A stretch of 64,000 bases of DNA from Chengkuizengella axinellae (GTDB taxonomy: Bacteria > Bacillota > Bacilli > Paenibacillales > KCTC-33759): assembly GCF_030730905.1 (NCBI RefSeq), contig NZ_JAVAMP010000017.1, positions 1 through 64,000 on the forward strand. Reading direction: 5' to 3'. A program made the position numbers and the translations under genes. The notes beneath the pieces were generated by a model that saw nothing but the letters and a program-made list of their open reading frames with translations, did not search any database and had not been told where the DNA came from. Shown piece by piece: positions 19,208-27,399 of this stretch (position 1 is its first letter; the number at the start of each line of letters is the position of its first letter).

Positions 19208-19327
19208 CTACTTGTCTCCATTCGTCAACTTTCTGACTTCGTCTTCTAAAATACGTATTCTTCGATTTATAGTATAAAAAATAGGAACATAAATAATCAC
19301 AATACCAATAATGACATATAAAGCATT
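19208..19327 (-). CDS. Small membrane protein (39 aa)
   Basis: ATG 19327 to TAG 19208. Residues 2-21 (LLYVIIGIVIIYVPIFYTIN) form one membrane helix, followed by a charged tail RRIRILEDEVRKLTNGDK that looks like a short coiled coil. This layout is common for small Bacillales membrane proteins. GGAGG precedes the ATG but with a short spacer of three bases. It lies between the palindromic element and tsaD's 3' end, on tsaD's strand. Function unknown. Confidence 0.5.
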   Translation of the reverse strand, partial: NALYVIIGIVIIYVPIFYTINRRIRILEDEVRKLTNGDK

Positions 19328-19462
19328 TACCTCCATTTGATTGCTCACCTCTTTATTTCATTTTACTGCAAAGAACCGAAGTTTAAATACATAAAAAATA
19401 TATTTAAATTTTGTCTATATTATAACTTACATATACCAGGTTTTACTATCATGTCTTTTCTA

Positions 19463-20485
19463 TCAAAGCCACTTTTCTAATGAAAGACGTGGGTCCGCTT
19501 TTAAATCCATAGCACTGAAGTCTTGCTTTTCCCATTTTAAAAATGCTGCTGCCCCAATCATTGCTGCATTATCCGTACATAATTCTAAAGGAGGAATAAG
19601 CAGTGGAATTCCTTCTATTTCACAACGAGCTTGCAATGCAGATCTCAAGCCCCTATTCGCTGCTACTCCTCCGGCTAAAAGAAGTTGTTTGGCTCCATAT
19701 TGCTTCACAGCTTTCAAGGATTTCTCCACTAATACATCAATAACTGAATTTTGGAAGCCAAGAGCCACTTGGGGTTTATTCAAAGTCTCTCCTTTCATTT
19801 TTGCTTGATTGACTACTGACAGCACCGCTGATTTTAAACCACTAAAACTAAAATCATACGAACCCTGCTCTAACCAAGCTCGGGGCAGTTCAATTTCAGC
19901 ATCAGCAATTTGTGCTAGTTTATCCACATGTGGACCACCTGGGTATGGCAATCCTAAAGCTCGTGCTACTTTATCATAGGCTTCTCCTACCGCGTCATCA
20001 CGAGTCTGCCCTATAATTTGAAATGAGCCGGGTGATTCCATAAATACGAGTTCAGTATGACCTCCTGATACAACCAATGAGATTAATGGATATTCTAAAT
20101 CATAAACTAGTTGATTTGCATAAATATGTCCTGCTATATGATGTACACCAATTAATGGTAGGTCAAGTGCGCTTGCAAAAGCTTTTGCAGCAACGATGCC
20201 TACAATTAAGGCTCCTACTAAACCAGGACCTTGTGTAACTGCAACAGCAGACAAATCTTTTACGTCTATATTTGCTTCTTTGATTGCTTCTTCCATGATT
20301 AAGGTAATCGTTTCAACATGCTTCCTAGAAGCAATTTCTGGAACAACACCTCCGAACTTTTGGTGTGTCTCCATTTGACTTGAAATCACGTTTGAACAGA
20401 TCTTCTTTCCATTTTGAATAATGGACACAGCCGTTTCATCACAGCTTGTTTCCACTGCTAAAATTGTTGTAGTAGTTGTTGTCAT
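19463..20485 (-). CDS. tsaD: tRNA N6-threonylcarbamoyladenosine transferase TsaD
   Basis: 340 residues. Transfers threonylcarbamoyl to A37 of ANN-decoding tRNAs with TsaB and TsaE. Hallmarks: ILAVETSCDETAVSI at the N-terminus, the metal-binding H-x3-H (HHIAGHIYAN, near residue 110), VVSGGHTEL, and GGVAANRGLR. I chose ATG 20485: it overlaps the rimI stop (ATGA) and follows AAGGAAGGAACAAA; the earlier in-frame start would only add residues inside rimI. Last gene of the thiL-tsaE-tsaB-rimI-tsaD operon. Confidence 0.98.
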   Translation of the reverse strand: MTTTTTTILAVETSCDETAVSIIQNGKKICSNVISSQMETHQKFGGVVPEIASRKHVETITLIMEEAIKEANIDVKDLSAVAVTQGPGLVGALIVGIVAAKAFASALDLPLIGVHHIAGHIYANQLVYDLEYPLISLVVSGGHTELVFMESPGSFQIIGQTRDDAVGEAYDKVARALGLPYPGGPHVDKLAQIADAEIELPRAWLEQGSYDFSFSGLKSAVLSVVNQAKMKGETLNKPQVALGFQNSVIDVLVEKSLKAVKQYGAKQLLLAGGVAANRGLRSALQARCEIEGIPLLIPPLELCTDNAAMIGAAAFLKWEKQDFSAMDLKADPRLSLEKWL

Positions 20486-20946
20486 TTTGTTCCTTCCTTT
20501 TGCTCCAATTCTATCCACATAATCAATGCATCCTCATTATTGTCAGTATAATACCCCTTGCGAATGCCTGATTCGTAAAAGCCAAACTTTTTATACAAAT
20601 GGATTGCAATATGATTGGATACTCTCACTTCTAAAGTCATTTTCTTCATTCCTAAATCCACTGCCATTTGAATCATCTTCTGAAGTAACATCTCCCCCAT
20701 TTTTTGCCCGCGATATTTTTTTCGCACAGCAATGTTGGTAATATGTGCCTCGTCTATCACAGCCCACATTCCACCATATGCAGCGATATTACCTTCTACT
20801 TCCATAACGATATATTTTGCAAATTGATTATTCATAAGTTCATTATAGAAGGCCTGGGCTGTCCAAGGGGTAGTAAATGCTTCTGTTTCTATTTCATAAA
20901 CTTGCTCTATATCAGCAATCTTCATTGACCGACTTACTTGTTCCAT
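20482..20946 (-). CDS. rimI: Ribosomal protein alanine N-acetyltransferase RimI
   Basis: 154 residues. GNAT fold with the RimI signatures EIETEAFTTPWT, ITNIAVRKKYRGQKMGEMLL (acetyl-CoA site) and EVRVSNHIAIHLYKKFGF. It acetylates the N-terminus of ribosomal protein S18 in model species. It sits 13 bases after tsaB and is translationally coupled to tsaD by ATGA overlap, the conserved arrangement in Bacillota. Confidence 0.95.
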   Translation of the reverse strand: MEQVSRSMKIADIEQVYEIETEAFTTPWTAQAFYNELMNNQFAKYIVMEVEGNIAAYGGMWAVIDEAHITNIAVRKKYRGQKMGEMLLQKMIQMAVDLGMKKMTLEVRVSNHIAIHLYKKFGFYESGIRKGYYTDNNEDALIMWIELEQKEGTK

Positions 20947-20959
20947 TCCTGATTTCCTT

Positions 20960-21745
20960 TCACTTCACTGGGGAATCTATTTTAAGATTTCTTTCTGCTT
21001 CTGCTAATTGAGTATAATTTGGCGTAAAGTGATGAGGTTCGTTTATTTCGCTTCGTTCCAAGTGTTTTAAAGCTAAAATGCCTATATCAAAAGCACTCAT
21101 CGGTTTTTCAAAGCACTGTACTTTTTGTCCAGAAATATTTTCAAATGTAGATATTTCAAATTCAAAATCCTTGATATCCCCTACAAATAAAATTTGCTTT
21201 GAAAAAGATTGTGTTTTCAGCTTTTCACTGACTTCTTCGATCCAGCTTTCCATTAACCTTATTCCATCATCAATCACACTAGAAGATTCATTGTTCCTAT
21301 GCTCATATAATCCAGTATATACTTGTCCTCTTCGTGCATTTAAAATCGGAATTATCCACATTGCAGTTCCATTTTCTTCAAGTTTGTTTTCATTCTTCAA
21401 GTCCTGATATAAACCATAAGATAATCCCTCTAGGCTAGAAACACCATGCAGCGGAATTTTCAATGTCCATGCTAATGTTTTCGCCACAGTAACTGTTATA
21501 CGTACCCCGGTATATGAACCTGGACCATGTCCAGCTGCTATCCCATCAAGGTCTTTCATTTTCAAGTCAATGTCGCTTAACAGCTTTTGTATAGACGGAA
21601 TTAGTTGGGTTGAATGGCTTCTTTCCGCTCTGAGTCGGATTTCATTTAAACATTGTCCATTTTGCAGTATCGCTGCAGTCAGCTCTGCTGTGGAAGTATC
21701 TATCGCAAGAATGATATTGTTGTCTGATTGTTTTACAGTTTTCAT
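20960..21745 (-). CDS. tsaB: tRNA threonylcarbamoyladenosine biosynthesis protein TsaB
   Basis: 261 residues, longer than the ~230 typical of B. subtilis. TsaB is an inactive paralogue of TsaD that pairs with it in t6A synthesis. Motifs: ILAIDTSTAELTAAIL, GIAAGHGPGSYTGVRI, and WIIPILNARRGQVYTGLY. The ATG overlaps the tsaE stop (ATGA). Confidence 0.96.
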   Translation of the reverse strand: MKTVKQSDNNIILAIDTSTAELTAAILQNGQCLNEIRLRAERSHSTQLIPSIQKLLSDIDLKMKDLDGIAAGHGPGSYTGVRITVTVAKTLAWTLKIPLHGVSSLEGLSYGLYQDLKNENKLEENGTAMWIIPILNARRGQVYTGLYEHRNNESSSVIDDGIRLMESWIEEVSEKLKTQSFSKQILFVGDIKDFEFEISTFENISGQKVQCFEKPMSAFDIGILALKHLERSEINEPHHFTPNYTQLAEAERNLKIDSPVK

Positions 21746-22227
21746 GAAAGGACCCCATTTTTTTTCATATTTTCACAACAGTTTATGTATAACTCTCCCC
21801 TAGGTATAATTTCAAACTCACGCTTTTGATCTCCTAAATGAGAAATGAAGATTTCTAAACGATTGGATGGAAGCAGTTCAGTGATTTTACTTGACCACTC
21901 TACCAAACAAACTCCGTTTCCATAAAAATATTCTTCCAAACCAAGTTCATCCGCTTCCTCAATAGATAATCGATAAACATCCATATGATACAGGGGCAAG
22001 CGCTCCCCTTCATATTCTTTAATGATGACAAATGTCGGACTATTCACAATTTCAGTAATGCCTATTCCCTTTGCAAAAGCTTGGGAGAATGTAGTCTTAC
22101 CTGCCCCGAGATCACCATCTAATGTAATTACAATACCTGCTTGAGTTTGTTTAGCCATTTCTGTTGCTAACCGTTTCGTATCACTTTCAGATAAAGCTTG
22201 AAACTGATACCTGTTTTGTAGATTCAA
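21742..22227 (-). CDS. tsaE: tRNA threonylcarbamoyladenosine biosynthesis ATPase TsaE
   Basis: 161 residues. P-loop GDLGAGKTTFSQAFAKG at about residue 40, then SPTFVIIKEYEG, HMDVYRL and GVCLVEWSSK, the TsaE signatures. It energises the t6A complex. I chose the TTG at 22227 because TTGGAG lies 8 bases upstream; the GTG three codons earlier would overlap that site. It overlaps tsaB by 4 bases. Confidence 0.95.
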   Translation of the reverse strand: MNLQNRYQFQALSESDTKRLATEMAKQTQAGIVITLDGDLGAGKTTFSQAFAKGIGITEIVNSPTFVIIKEYEGERLPLYHMDVYRLSIEEADELGLEEYFYGNGVCLVEWSSKITELLPSNRLEIFISHLGDQKREFEIIPRGELYINCCENMKKNGVLS

Positions 22228-22245
22228 TTTGTTCACTCCAACCTG

Positions 22246-23271
22246 TTAATTAAAATGATTGTATCCTTCTTTTTGTATTTTTTTTATATTACCGTACTGA
22301 TCTTTGATATGCACACCTTTTTGATCTATTACTTCTCCTAAGATGAAAAACGGAATTCCCTGTCGTTGAAAGCGGCTTTGTAAATATTCAACATTAGATC
22401 TGGATACTGTCCCAAGTAAATGATAGTCTTCACCGCCATATAAAATCCAATCAAGCGGACTTTTTCCAACCAAATCACAATATGCCCTCAATGTGGGATG
22501 TATAGGAATCATATCCTCGTTTATTAATATCCCTACTTTAGAAGCTTCGCTAATTTCATGAGCTTCGCTTGCCAGTCCGTCACTGATATCGTTTAAGGAA
22601 TGACATCTTTTTGATTCAAGAAGAAGGCGACCTGCTTTCATTTGAGGAATCGGCCTTCGATGAGCTTGTACAAGTGGTTGAATATCTAAGGATAGTTTCG
22701 CAGAGGTTAGATGCCTCTCCTGCTTTTCCAATAAATAATGCAATCCTGCAGCAGAGCAACCCAAGAATCCTGTTACAAATAAAAGATCATTCACTTTAGC
22801 ATTTGATCGGAGCAATGCTTGATTAGTTTCAACCTCTCCAGTTAAAGTTACAGATATATTTAAATGTTTTGGTGATTTGGACGTATCTCCACCTATGATA
22901 GCTACTTCGAATTCATTTGCACATTCGTACAAACCTTTATATATTTTCTTCAATCGAGATGAAGAGTAATGTTTAGGTATGCTTAAAGAGATAAGTGCAT
23001 GCTTTGGTACAGCCCCCATAGCAGCAATATCACTTAAGTTAGAGGCGAGCGCCTTATAACCAACATCCTCATCCAGCATCGTATATGGATTAAAATGAAT
23101 GGTTTCCACCATCGTATCACACGTCATCACAAGCTGAGAGCCTGGCGAATGTTGAACAACAGCCGCATCATCCCCTATGCCTTTAATGACACCTAATTTC
23201 TGTTGAAGTTCTTCAGATTGTTTTTTATGATTTAAGAATTGAATAAGTGCAAATTCATCAAGTTTACTCAA
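22246..23271 (-). CDS. thiL: Thiamine-monophosphate kinase ThiL
   Basis: 341 residues. Phosphorylates thiamine phosphate to thiamine diphosphate. Motifs of the PurM-like fold: GIGDDAAVV near residue 30, VMTCDTMVETIHFNP, ASNLSDIAAMGAVP, AIIGGDTSKS, NDISDGLASE and YGGEDYHLLGT. Starts with TTG behind AGGTGG. First gene of the tsa operon. The dispersed repeat immediately upstream leaves little room for a promoter, which should lie within 23272-23500. Confidence 0.95.
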   Translation of the reverse strand: MSKLDEFALIQFLNHKKQSEELQQKLGVIKGIGDDAAVVQHSPGSQLVMTCDTMVETIHFNPYTMLDEDVGYKALASNLSDIAAMGAVPKHALISLSIPKHYSSSRLKKIYKGLYECANEFEVAIIGGDTSKSPKHLNISVTLTGEVETNQALLRSNAKVNDLLFVTGFLGCSAAGLHYLLEKQERHLTSAKLSLDIQPLVQAHRRPIPQMKAGRLLLESKRCHSLNDISDGLASEAHEISEASKVGILINEDMIPIHPTLRAYCDLVGKSPLDWILYGGEDYHLLGTVSRSNVEYLQSRFQRQGIPFFILGEVIDQKGVHIKDQYGNIKKIQKEGYNHFN

Positions 23272-23324
23272 AAAACCACCTACTGCCTCATGTTTCGTAT
23301 TATACTTCTAATTATAAATAAAAC

Positions 23325-23475
23325 ACCCCAAAAAGTGTAGTGAAGCTTAAGAAGCTTAATCCGAATACTTTCCGGGGACCCCATAACCATGAAAGTATCA
23401 CAAAAAAGTGAAGCCAAGCTATGTAGAATAGTCCTATTACTTTTTGCGGGACCCGAAACCAAATATCCCAAAAAT
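23325..23475. repeat. Dispersed tandem repeat, copy A (about 70-base unit)
   Basis: Two diverged units in tandem, each with a CAAAAA(A)GTG start, an AGTGAAGC word, and a core like ATACTTTCCGGGGACCCC or ATTACTTTTTGCGGGACCC followed by AACC; a third start (CCCAAAAATGTAG) follows. The same core recurs at 56848-56935. The 63-codon open frame on the minus strand here is a by-product of the repeat. Role unknown. Confidence 0.65.
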
Positions 23476-23531
23476 GTAGGTATAAATTAGTAGTGTATAA
23501 TCAATTTACCAGTTAGAGGAGGGTGATGGAT

Positions 23532-23861
23532 ATGTATACAGACTTTCTATCAAAAAGAGTAACAGTTGAAGTGGATAGACCTTTAGGTTCAAAACATCCA
23601 AAATTTGATGCTCACTATCCCGTAAATTATGGTTACATTCCTAATACTAAGGCTGGTGACGGCGAGGAAATTGACGCTTACATATTGGGTGAAGATCGCC
23701 CTTTAGAATCTTTCGAAGGAACAGTCATTGCGGTCATTCATAGAAAAGATGATGTTGAAGACAAGCTTGTTGTAGCAAACGAGGAATTTCAAGTAGATGA
23801 AATTAAATCATTATTACATTTTCAAGAGCAATACTTTGATATCGAAGTTATCATTTTATAA
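23532..23861 (+). CDS. Small inorganic-pyrophosphatase-like protein
   Basis: 109 residues. The stretch HPVNYGYIP preceded by KFDA and followed by GDGEEIDAYILGEDRPLESFEG matches the core of family I pyrophosphatases (Y-x-NYGYIP and a D/E metal-binding cluster), but the protein is much shorter than the 165-175 residues of true enzymes and lacks the D-x4-D-x-K block. Activity is doubtful. Starting at ATG 23532 gives nine bases after GGAGG. Convergent with sspH across a terminator. Confidence 0.7.
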   Translation: MYTDFLSKRVTVEVDRPLGSKHPKFDAHYPVNYGYIPNTKAGDGEEIDAYILGEDRPLESFEGTVIAVIHRKDDVEDKLVVANEEFQVDEIKSLLHFQEQYFDIEVIIL

Positions 23862-23884
23862 TTTCAAAAAACCTATCTTTTAAA

Positions 23885-23923
23885 AAATCCCAAAATGAAA
23901 ATACAACTTTTCATTTGGGATTT
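23885..23923. terminator. Bidirectional terminator
   Basis: A stem of 16-17 bp (AAATCCCAAAATGAAAA with TTTTCATTTGGGATTT) with A/T tracts on both sides, between the convergent pyrophosphatase-like gene and sspH. Confidence 0.85.
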
Positions 23924-23939
23924 GTTATTTCTGCTACTA

Positions 23940-24122
23940 TTACTGTAATTCCTTCAATTTATCTACGGTAACCGTATCTTGTTCATTAGGATTATTGATT
24001 TCATGAACATTCACACTTCTCTTAACAGGATCCACTTTATCAATCCATATTTCTTTTCCATTCAGATACACGTTGATTTTCGCTTTTGAATCAAATATTT
24101 CTTGCGCTCTTTCAACATCCAC
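23940..24122 (-). CDS. sspH: Small acid-soluble spore protein H family
   Basis: 60 residues. MDVERAQEIFDSKAKINV, a central VYLNGKEIWIDKVDP and a C-terminal DTVTVDKLKEL match the SspH family, spore-core proteins made in the forespore. AGGAGG lies before the start. It is followed upstream by another small gene on the same strand. A sigma-G promoter is expected but I could not place one. Confidence 0.85.
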   Translation of the reverse strand: MDVERAQEIFDSKAKINVYLNGKEIWIDKVDPVKRSVNVHEINNPNEQDTVTVDKLKELQ

Positions 24123-24177
24123 TATAAAACCTCCTAAACCAACAAATTAAATTCCTTTTTCCTATTGTTTTGTTCTC

Positions 24178-24375
24178 TTATTCTCCAAATGATTTTTCTT
24201 TAATATCATTCTTATCATCCATTGTATCTGTTGTTGATTCATCAATAAGTCCATTTTGCAAGGTCACTTGTCCCCCACCTAATCCTTCATTCACCATACG
24301 ATCGACATCCATGAAATGATTTTCTCTTCCTTCATTTTGCCCTTCCTTGTTTTTGTTTTGTTTATTTTCAGCCAT
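24178..24375 (-). CDS. Conserved small hydrophilic protein, probably spore-related
   Basis: 65 residues from ATG 24375. Very hydrophilic: Lys/Asn/Glu-rich start, then FMDVDRMVNEGLGGGQVTLQ, then an acidic end with IDESTTDTMDD. The Gly-rich VNEGLGGG motif is distinctive, but I do not recognise a named family. The GGGAGG site is 14 bases from this ATG, so an upstream non-standard start is possible. It lies just upstream of sspH on the same strand and opposite Ku, so forespore expression is a guess from context. Confidence 0.6.
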   Translation of the reverse strand: MAENKQNKNKEGQNEGRENHFMDVDRMVNEGLGGGQVTLQNGLIDESTTDTMDDKNDIKEKSFGE

Positions 24376-24537
24376 TGTTATGCTGTTTACCTCCCTTTGA
24401 ATGAGATGCCCATTCATTATATTTGTAAAGCAATCCCTTGTTTAAATGATACCCACTCGTCATTATTTTTATCACGTTCTACATGTTGTTAGTAAAGAAA
24501 TCAGAAGATACGGTTAATTTTATTTTTCATTGTAAAT

Positions 24538-24570
24538 AATGAATAAAAATATAAGAAGAATTTATTCATT
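24538..24570 (+). promoter_or_regulatory. Inverted repeat in the Ku leader
   Basis: AATGAATAAA (24538-24547) and TTTATTCATT (24561-24570) form a perfect 10-bp inverted repeat 28 bases before the Ku start and upstream of its AAGGAGG site. It could be an operator or a leader hairpin. No matching repressor is evident. Confidence 0.4.
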
Positions 24571-24598
24571 GAGATTATTATATAAGGAGGCAATTTGT

Positions 24599-25435
24599 AT
24601 GCACACAATGTGGAAAGGAGCTATTAGCTTCGGACTAGTCCATGTACCTGTTAAAATGTTCTCTGCAACAGAAGATAAAGGCATATCCATGAAGTATATC
24701 CACAAGGAATGCGGAACACCACTTAGTTATGTTAGAAAATGCAAACACTGTGACGAGGAAGTAGAATGGGAAGCCATTACCAAAGGATATGAATACGAAA
24801 AAGGGAAGTTTGTCCTTTTTGAAAAAGAAGAACTTCAACAGCTCGAAACAGAAACAACCAAAGAAATTCAAATTTTAGATTTTGTGCAATTGGAAGAAAT
24901 TGATCCAATCTATTTTCAGAAAACATATTACTTATCACCTGGAGAAACGGGAGCAAACGCTTATTCTTTATTATTAGAAGCGATGAAGGACAGCGGAAAA
25001 ATTGGCATTGCTAAAATATCTATCCGTTCAAAAAGCAGTCTTGCAGCTTTAAGGGTTCTAGATAAATGTATTACACTTGAAACGATTTATTATCCAGATG
25101 AAATTCGAGCCATTGAAAAGATTCCTAATCTTCCCGAAAATGTGGATGTCAAAGAAACTGAATTATCCATGGCAAAAATGCTTATAGATCAATTAACCAA
25201 ACCTTTTGAACCTGAAAAATATCACGATGACTACCGTGGACAATTACTTGAACTTATAGAAAGTAAGGTTTCTGGTCAAGAAATTAAAATTGCTCCTAAA
25301 CAACAAACGGCTGATGTTATTGATTTAATGACTGCTTTGCAAGCCAGCTTAAACGCAATGGATACAGGTGACCAAACACCAACCAAAAAAACGACTGCAA
25401 AATCTAAAACAAAGAAAAAAGAGACAGTATCTTAA
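24599..25435 (+). CDS. ku: Non-homologous end-joining protein Ku
   Basis: 278 residues. Binds DNA ends and recruits LigD. MWKGAISFGLVHVPVKMFSATED opens the conserved Ku core, with RKCKHCDEEVEWEAITKGYEYEKGKFV and YYLSPGE further on. The Lys-rich C-terminal tail (KKTTAKSKTKKKE) is the usual DNA-contacting extension. The ATG at 24599 is eight bases after AAGGAGG; the in-frame start 20 codons earlier lacks a site. Followed at 15 bases by the ligase gene. In B. subtilis the equivalents are active in the forespore and protect dormant spores. Confidence 0.96.
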   Translation: MHTMWKGAISFGLVHVPVKMFSATEDKGISMKYIHKECGTPLSYVRKCKHCDEEVEWEAITKGYEYEKGKFVLFEKEELQQLETETTKEIQILDFVQLEEIDPIYFQKTYYLSPGETGANAYSLLLEAMKDSGKIGIAKISIRSKSSLAALRVLDKCITLETIYYPDEIRAIEKIPNLPENVDVKETELSMAKMLIDQLTKPFEPEKYHDDYRGQLLELIESKVSGQEIKIAPKQQTADVIDLMTALQASLNAMDTGDQTPTKKTTAKSKTKKKETVS

Positions 25436-25450
25436 TGAAGGAAGATGTTT

Positions 25451-26383
25451 ATGACGTTACAGCTTCCTAAAAAACCGATGTCCCCACTCTTAAATGAGCA
25501 GATCCCTAAAGGAGATGAATGGGGTTATCAACTCAAGTGGGACGGTGTAAGAGTTTTAGCAGCCATTGATCATGGTGTTATAAACTTGTTCTCTAAAAAA
25601 CTGCTTAATAAAAATGAAACCTATCCAGAAATCATGCAGTTGTTAAATGACCCTAATCTATCCGTCGGTTTTAACTCCATTTTATTGGATGGAGAAATCA
25701 TCGTATTTGATCAGGAAAGCAAAAAACCAAATTTCAGTAAAGTGTTGCAGAGAGAAAAAACAAGAAGCACCTCTATGCAAACTAAATATCCCGTTTCTTA
25801 TGTTCTCTTTGATCTCCTCTATCTAAATGGGGTTGATTGGAGAAAGAAACCGTTTAGGGAACGGTATAAAATGCTACAATCTCTTTTCCCTAAAACATCC
25901 TCCTCTCTATTTGTAACGGATTTATTTTATGATGGGGAAGACTTATGGAATTGGGTTGCCTCAAATCAGTGGGAGGGCATTGTCAGCAAGAAATTAACCA
26001 GCACTTATCATGATGGGAAAAAACATACCGATTGGTACAAGAAAAAAATCACTTCATTCTTCGATGTGCAAATTGTTGGGATCACTCTAAAAAACAAGTT
26101 TCTTTCAAGTCTGGTTATGGCCTATAACGGTTCGTATTTTGGAAGAGTTTCATCTGGGTTGAATCAACAATGGAAGGAAGTTCTCTTGTTATATTCCAAA
26201 TTACATCTAGCTAATAATTCTTTTTTCACACTACTTCCTCCAGATTTAAAAGGAGAGCAAATAACATGGCTGAACAAACCTTTTCCTTGTAGGGTCAAGG
26301 GGTTAGAGATTACCTCATCAGGAGTATTACGACATCCCCAAATCGAAAAAATTGATATCCATCAATTGTACCCGCAAAAGTAA
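25451..26383 (+). CDS. ligD: ATP-dependent DNA ligase (LigD ligase domain)
   Basis: 310 residues. The adenylation motif K29-W-D-G (YQLKWDGVRVLA), ILLDGEIIVFD, SYVLFDLLYLNG, EGIVSKK and DWYKKK are nucleotidyltransferase motifs I to V; the C-terminal OB region follows. It seals breaks in the Ku pathway. This is a ligase-only protein; the polymerase half follows as a separate gene, unlike the fused B. subtilis LigD. I chose ATG 25451 because of spacing from GGAAG. Confidence 0.92.
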   Translation: MTLQLPKKPMSPLLNEQIPKGDEWGYQLKWDGVRVLAAIDHGVINLFSKKLLNKNETYPEIMQLLNDPNLSVGFNSILLDGEIIVFDQESKKPNFSKVLQREKTRSTSMQTKYPVSYVLFDLLYLNGVDWRKKPFRERYKMLQSLFPKTSSSLFVTDLFYDGEDLWNWVASNQWEGIVSKKLTSTYHDGKKHTDWYKKKITSFFDVQIVGITLKNKFLSSLVMAYNGSYFGRVSSGLNQQWKEVLLLYSKLHLANNSFFTLLPPDLKGEQITWLNKPFPCRVKGLEITSSGVLRHPQIEKIDIHQLYPQK

Positions 26384-26429
26384 TCACACCTTCCTTATAA
26401 AAGAATCGTTATTTAATGGAGGAATATGT

Positions 26430-27317
26430 ATGTCCAGTGTTACAGATAAAGTGCCACTCATTGTAGAAGGTCATGAGATCCTGATCTCCAATCCTAACAA
26501 GCCGTTATGGCCTAAAATTAAAAAAGTGGACTACTTACAAAAACTTGTACAAATTGCTCCTTATTTATTGCGATACTGCAAAAATAGATACTTAACAACG
26601 ATTCGATATCCTCATGGATATGGAGACAAAACTTATTTTTATCAAAAAAACTGTCCAGAACCGAGACCAAGCTTTGTAAAAACAGCCAAACTCCATGAGA
26701 TTAACTATGTGAATTTAGATTCCGTAGCTACTTTATTATGGCTCGGTAATTTGGCCTGTTTAGAGTTTCACCCCTCTTTTCATTATATCGATCAGTCTTT
26801 CCCAGCGGAGTGGGTCATTGACATAGATCCTTCAGTAGAAAATGAACCTAGGCTGATGGATGCTGTCCTTTGTATAGGAGAGCTTTTAGAAACTTTACAT
26901 ATTCAATCTGTCCCTAAAACCTCTGGAGCAACAGGAGTTCAAATTGTGATCCCCATCATACAAAAGTATAGCTTCGACCAGTTAAGAAAAGCGGGACAAT
27001 TTATAAGTGAGTATCTAGTTCATAAATACCCAAATCTATTCACCATTGAAAGACTTAAAAAAAATCGTGGCCACTTAATATATATTGACTATCTCCAACA
27101 TTGGCAAGGAAAAACTTTAGCCGCCCCCTATACACCCAGAGCACGTGAGCTTGCTCCCGTATCTACTCCCCTTCATTGGCATGAAGTCAAAAAAGATTTG
27201 CACCCAAAAGATTTTAACCTTTTAAATATCGAGGAACGCTTAAAACAAGAAGGAGACCTCATCCAAAAAGTAAAACCTCAGCAATTAGACCATTTATTAG
27301 AGCATATATCCAACTAA
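26430..27317 (+). CDS. LigD-type polymerase/primase (AEP) domain protein
   Basis: 295 residues. Archaeo-eukaryotic primase fold acting as repair polymerase: ISNPNKPLWPKIKKVDYL at the start, WVIDIDPS (metal-binding aspartates), KTSGATGVQIVIPI (motif II) and IDYLQHWQGKTLAAPYTPR (motif III). In well-studied actinobacterial enzymes motif II ends with His (SGxxGxH); here it is Gln. Whether that is normal in Bacillota I cannot test. Start ATG 26430 is seven bases from GGAGG. Third gene of the ku-lig-pol cluster. Confidence 0.88.
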   Translation: MSSVTDKVPLIVEGHEILISNPNKPLWPKIKKVDYLQKLVQIAPYLLRYCKNRYLTTIRYPHGYGDKTYFYQKNCPEPRPSFVKTAKLHEINYVNLDSVATLLWLGNLACLEFHPSFHYIDQSFPAEWVIDIDPSVENEPRLMDAVLCIGELLETLHIQSVPKTSGATGVQIVIPIIQKYSFDQLRKAGQFISEYLVHKYPNLFTIERLKKNRGHLIYIDYLQHWQGKTLAAPYTPRARELAPVSTPLHWHEVKKDLHPKDFNLLNIEERLKQEGDLIQKVKPQQLDHLLEHISN

Positions 27318-27399
27318 TACATATTGTAGTGAGATTTGGAGAAAATACTTTCATAACCCGTAATTTGACATCTTGATTTACAGTATTGGGGAGGTTAGT

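Noticed and set aside
23280-23471. 63-codon minus-strand open frame upstream of thiL
   Set aside because: It lies wholly in the tandem repeat and has no conserved features; the frame is a by-product of the repeat.
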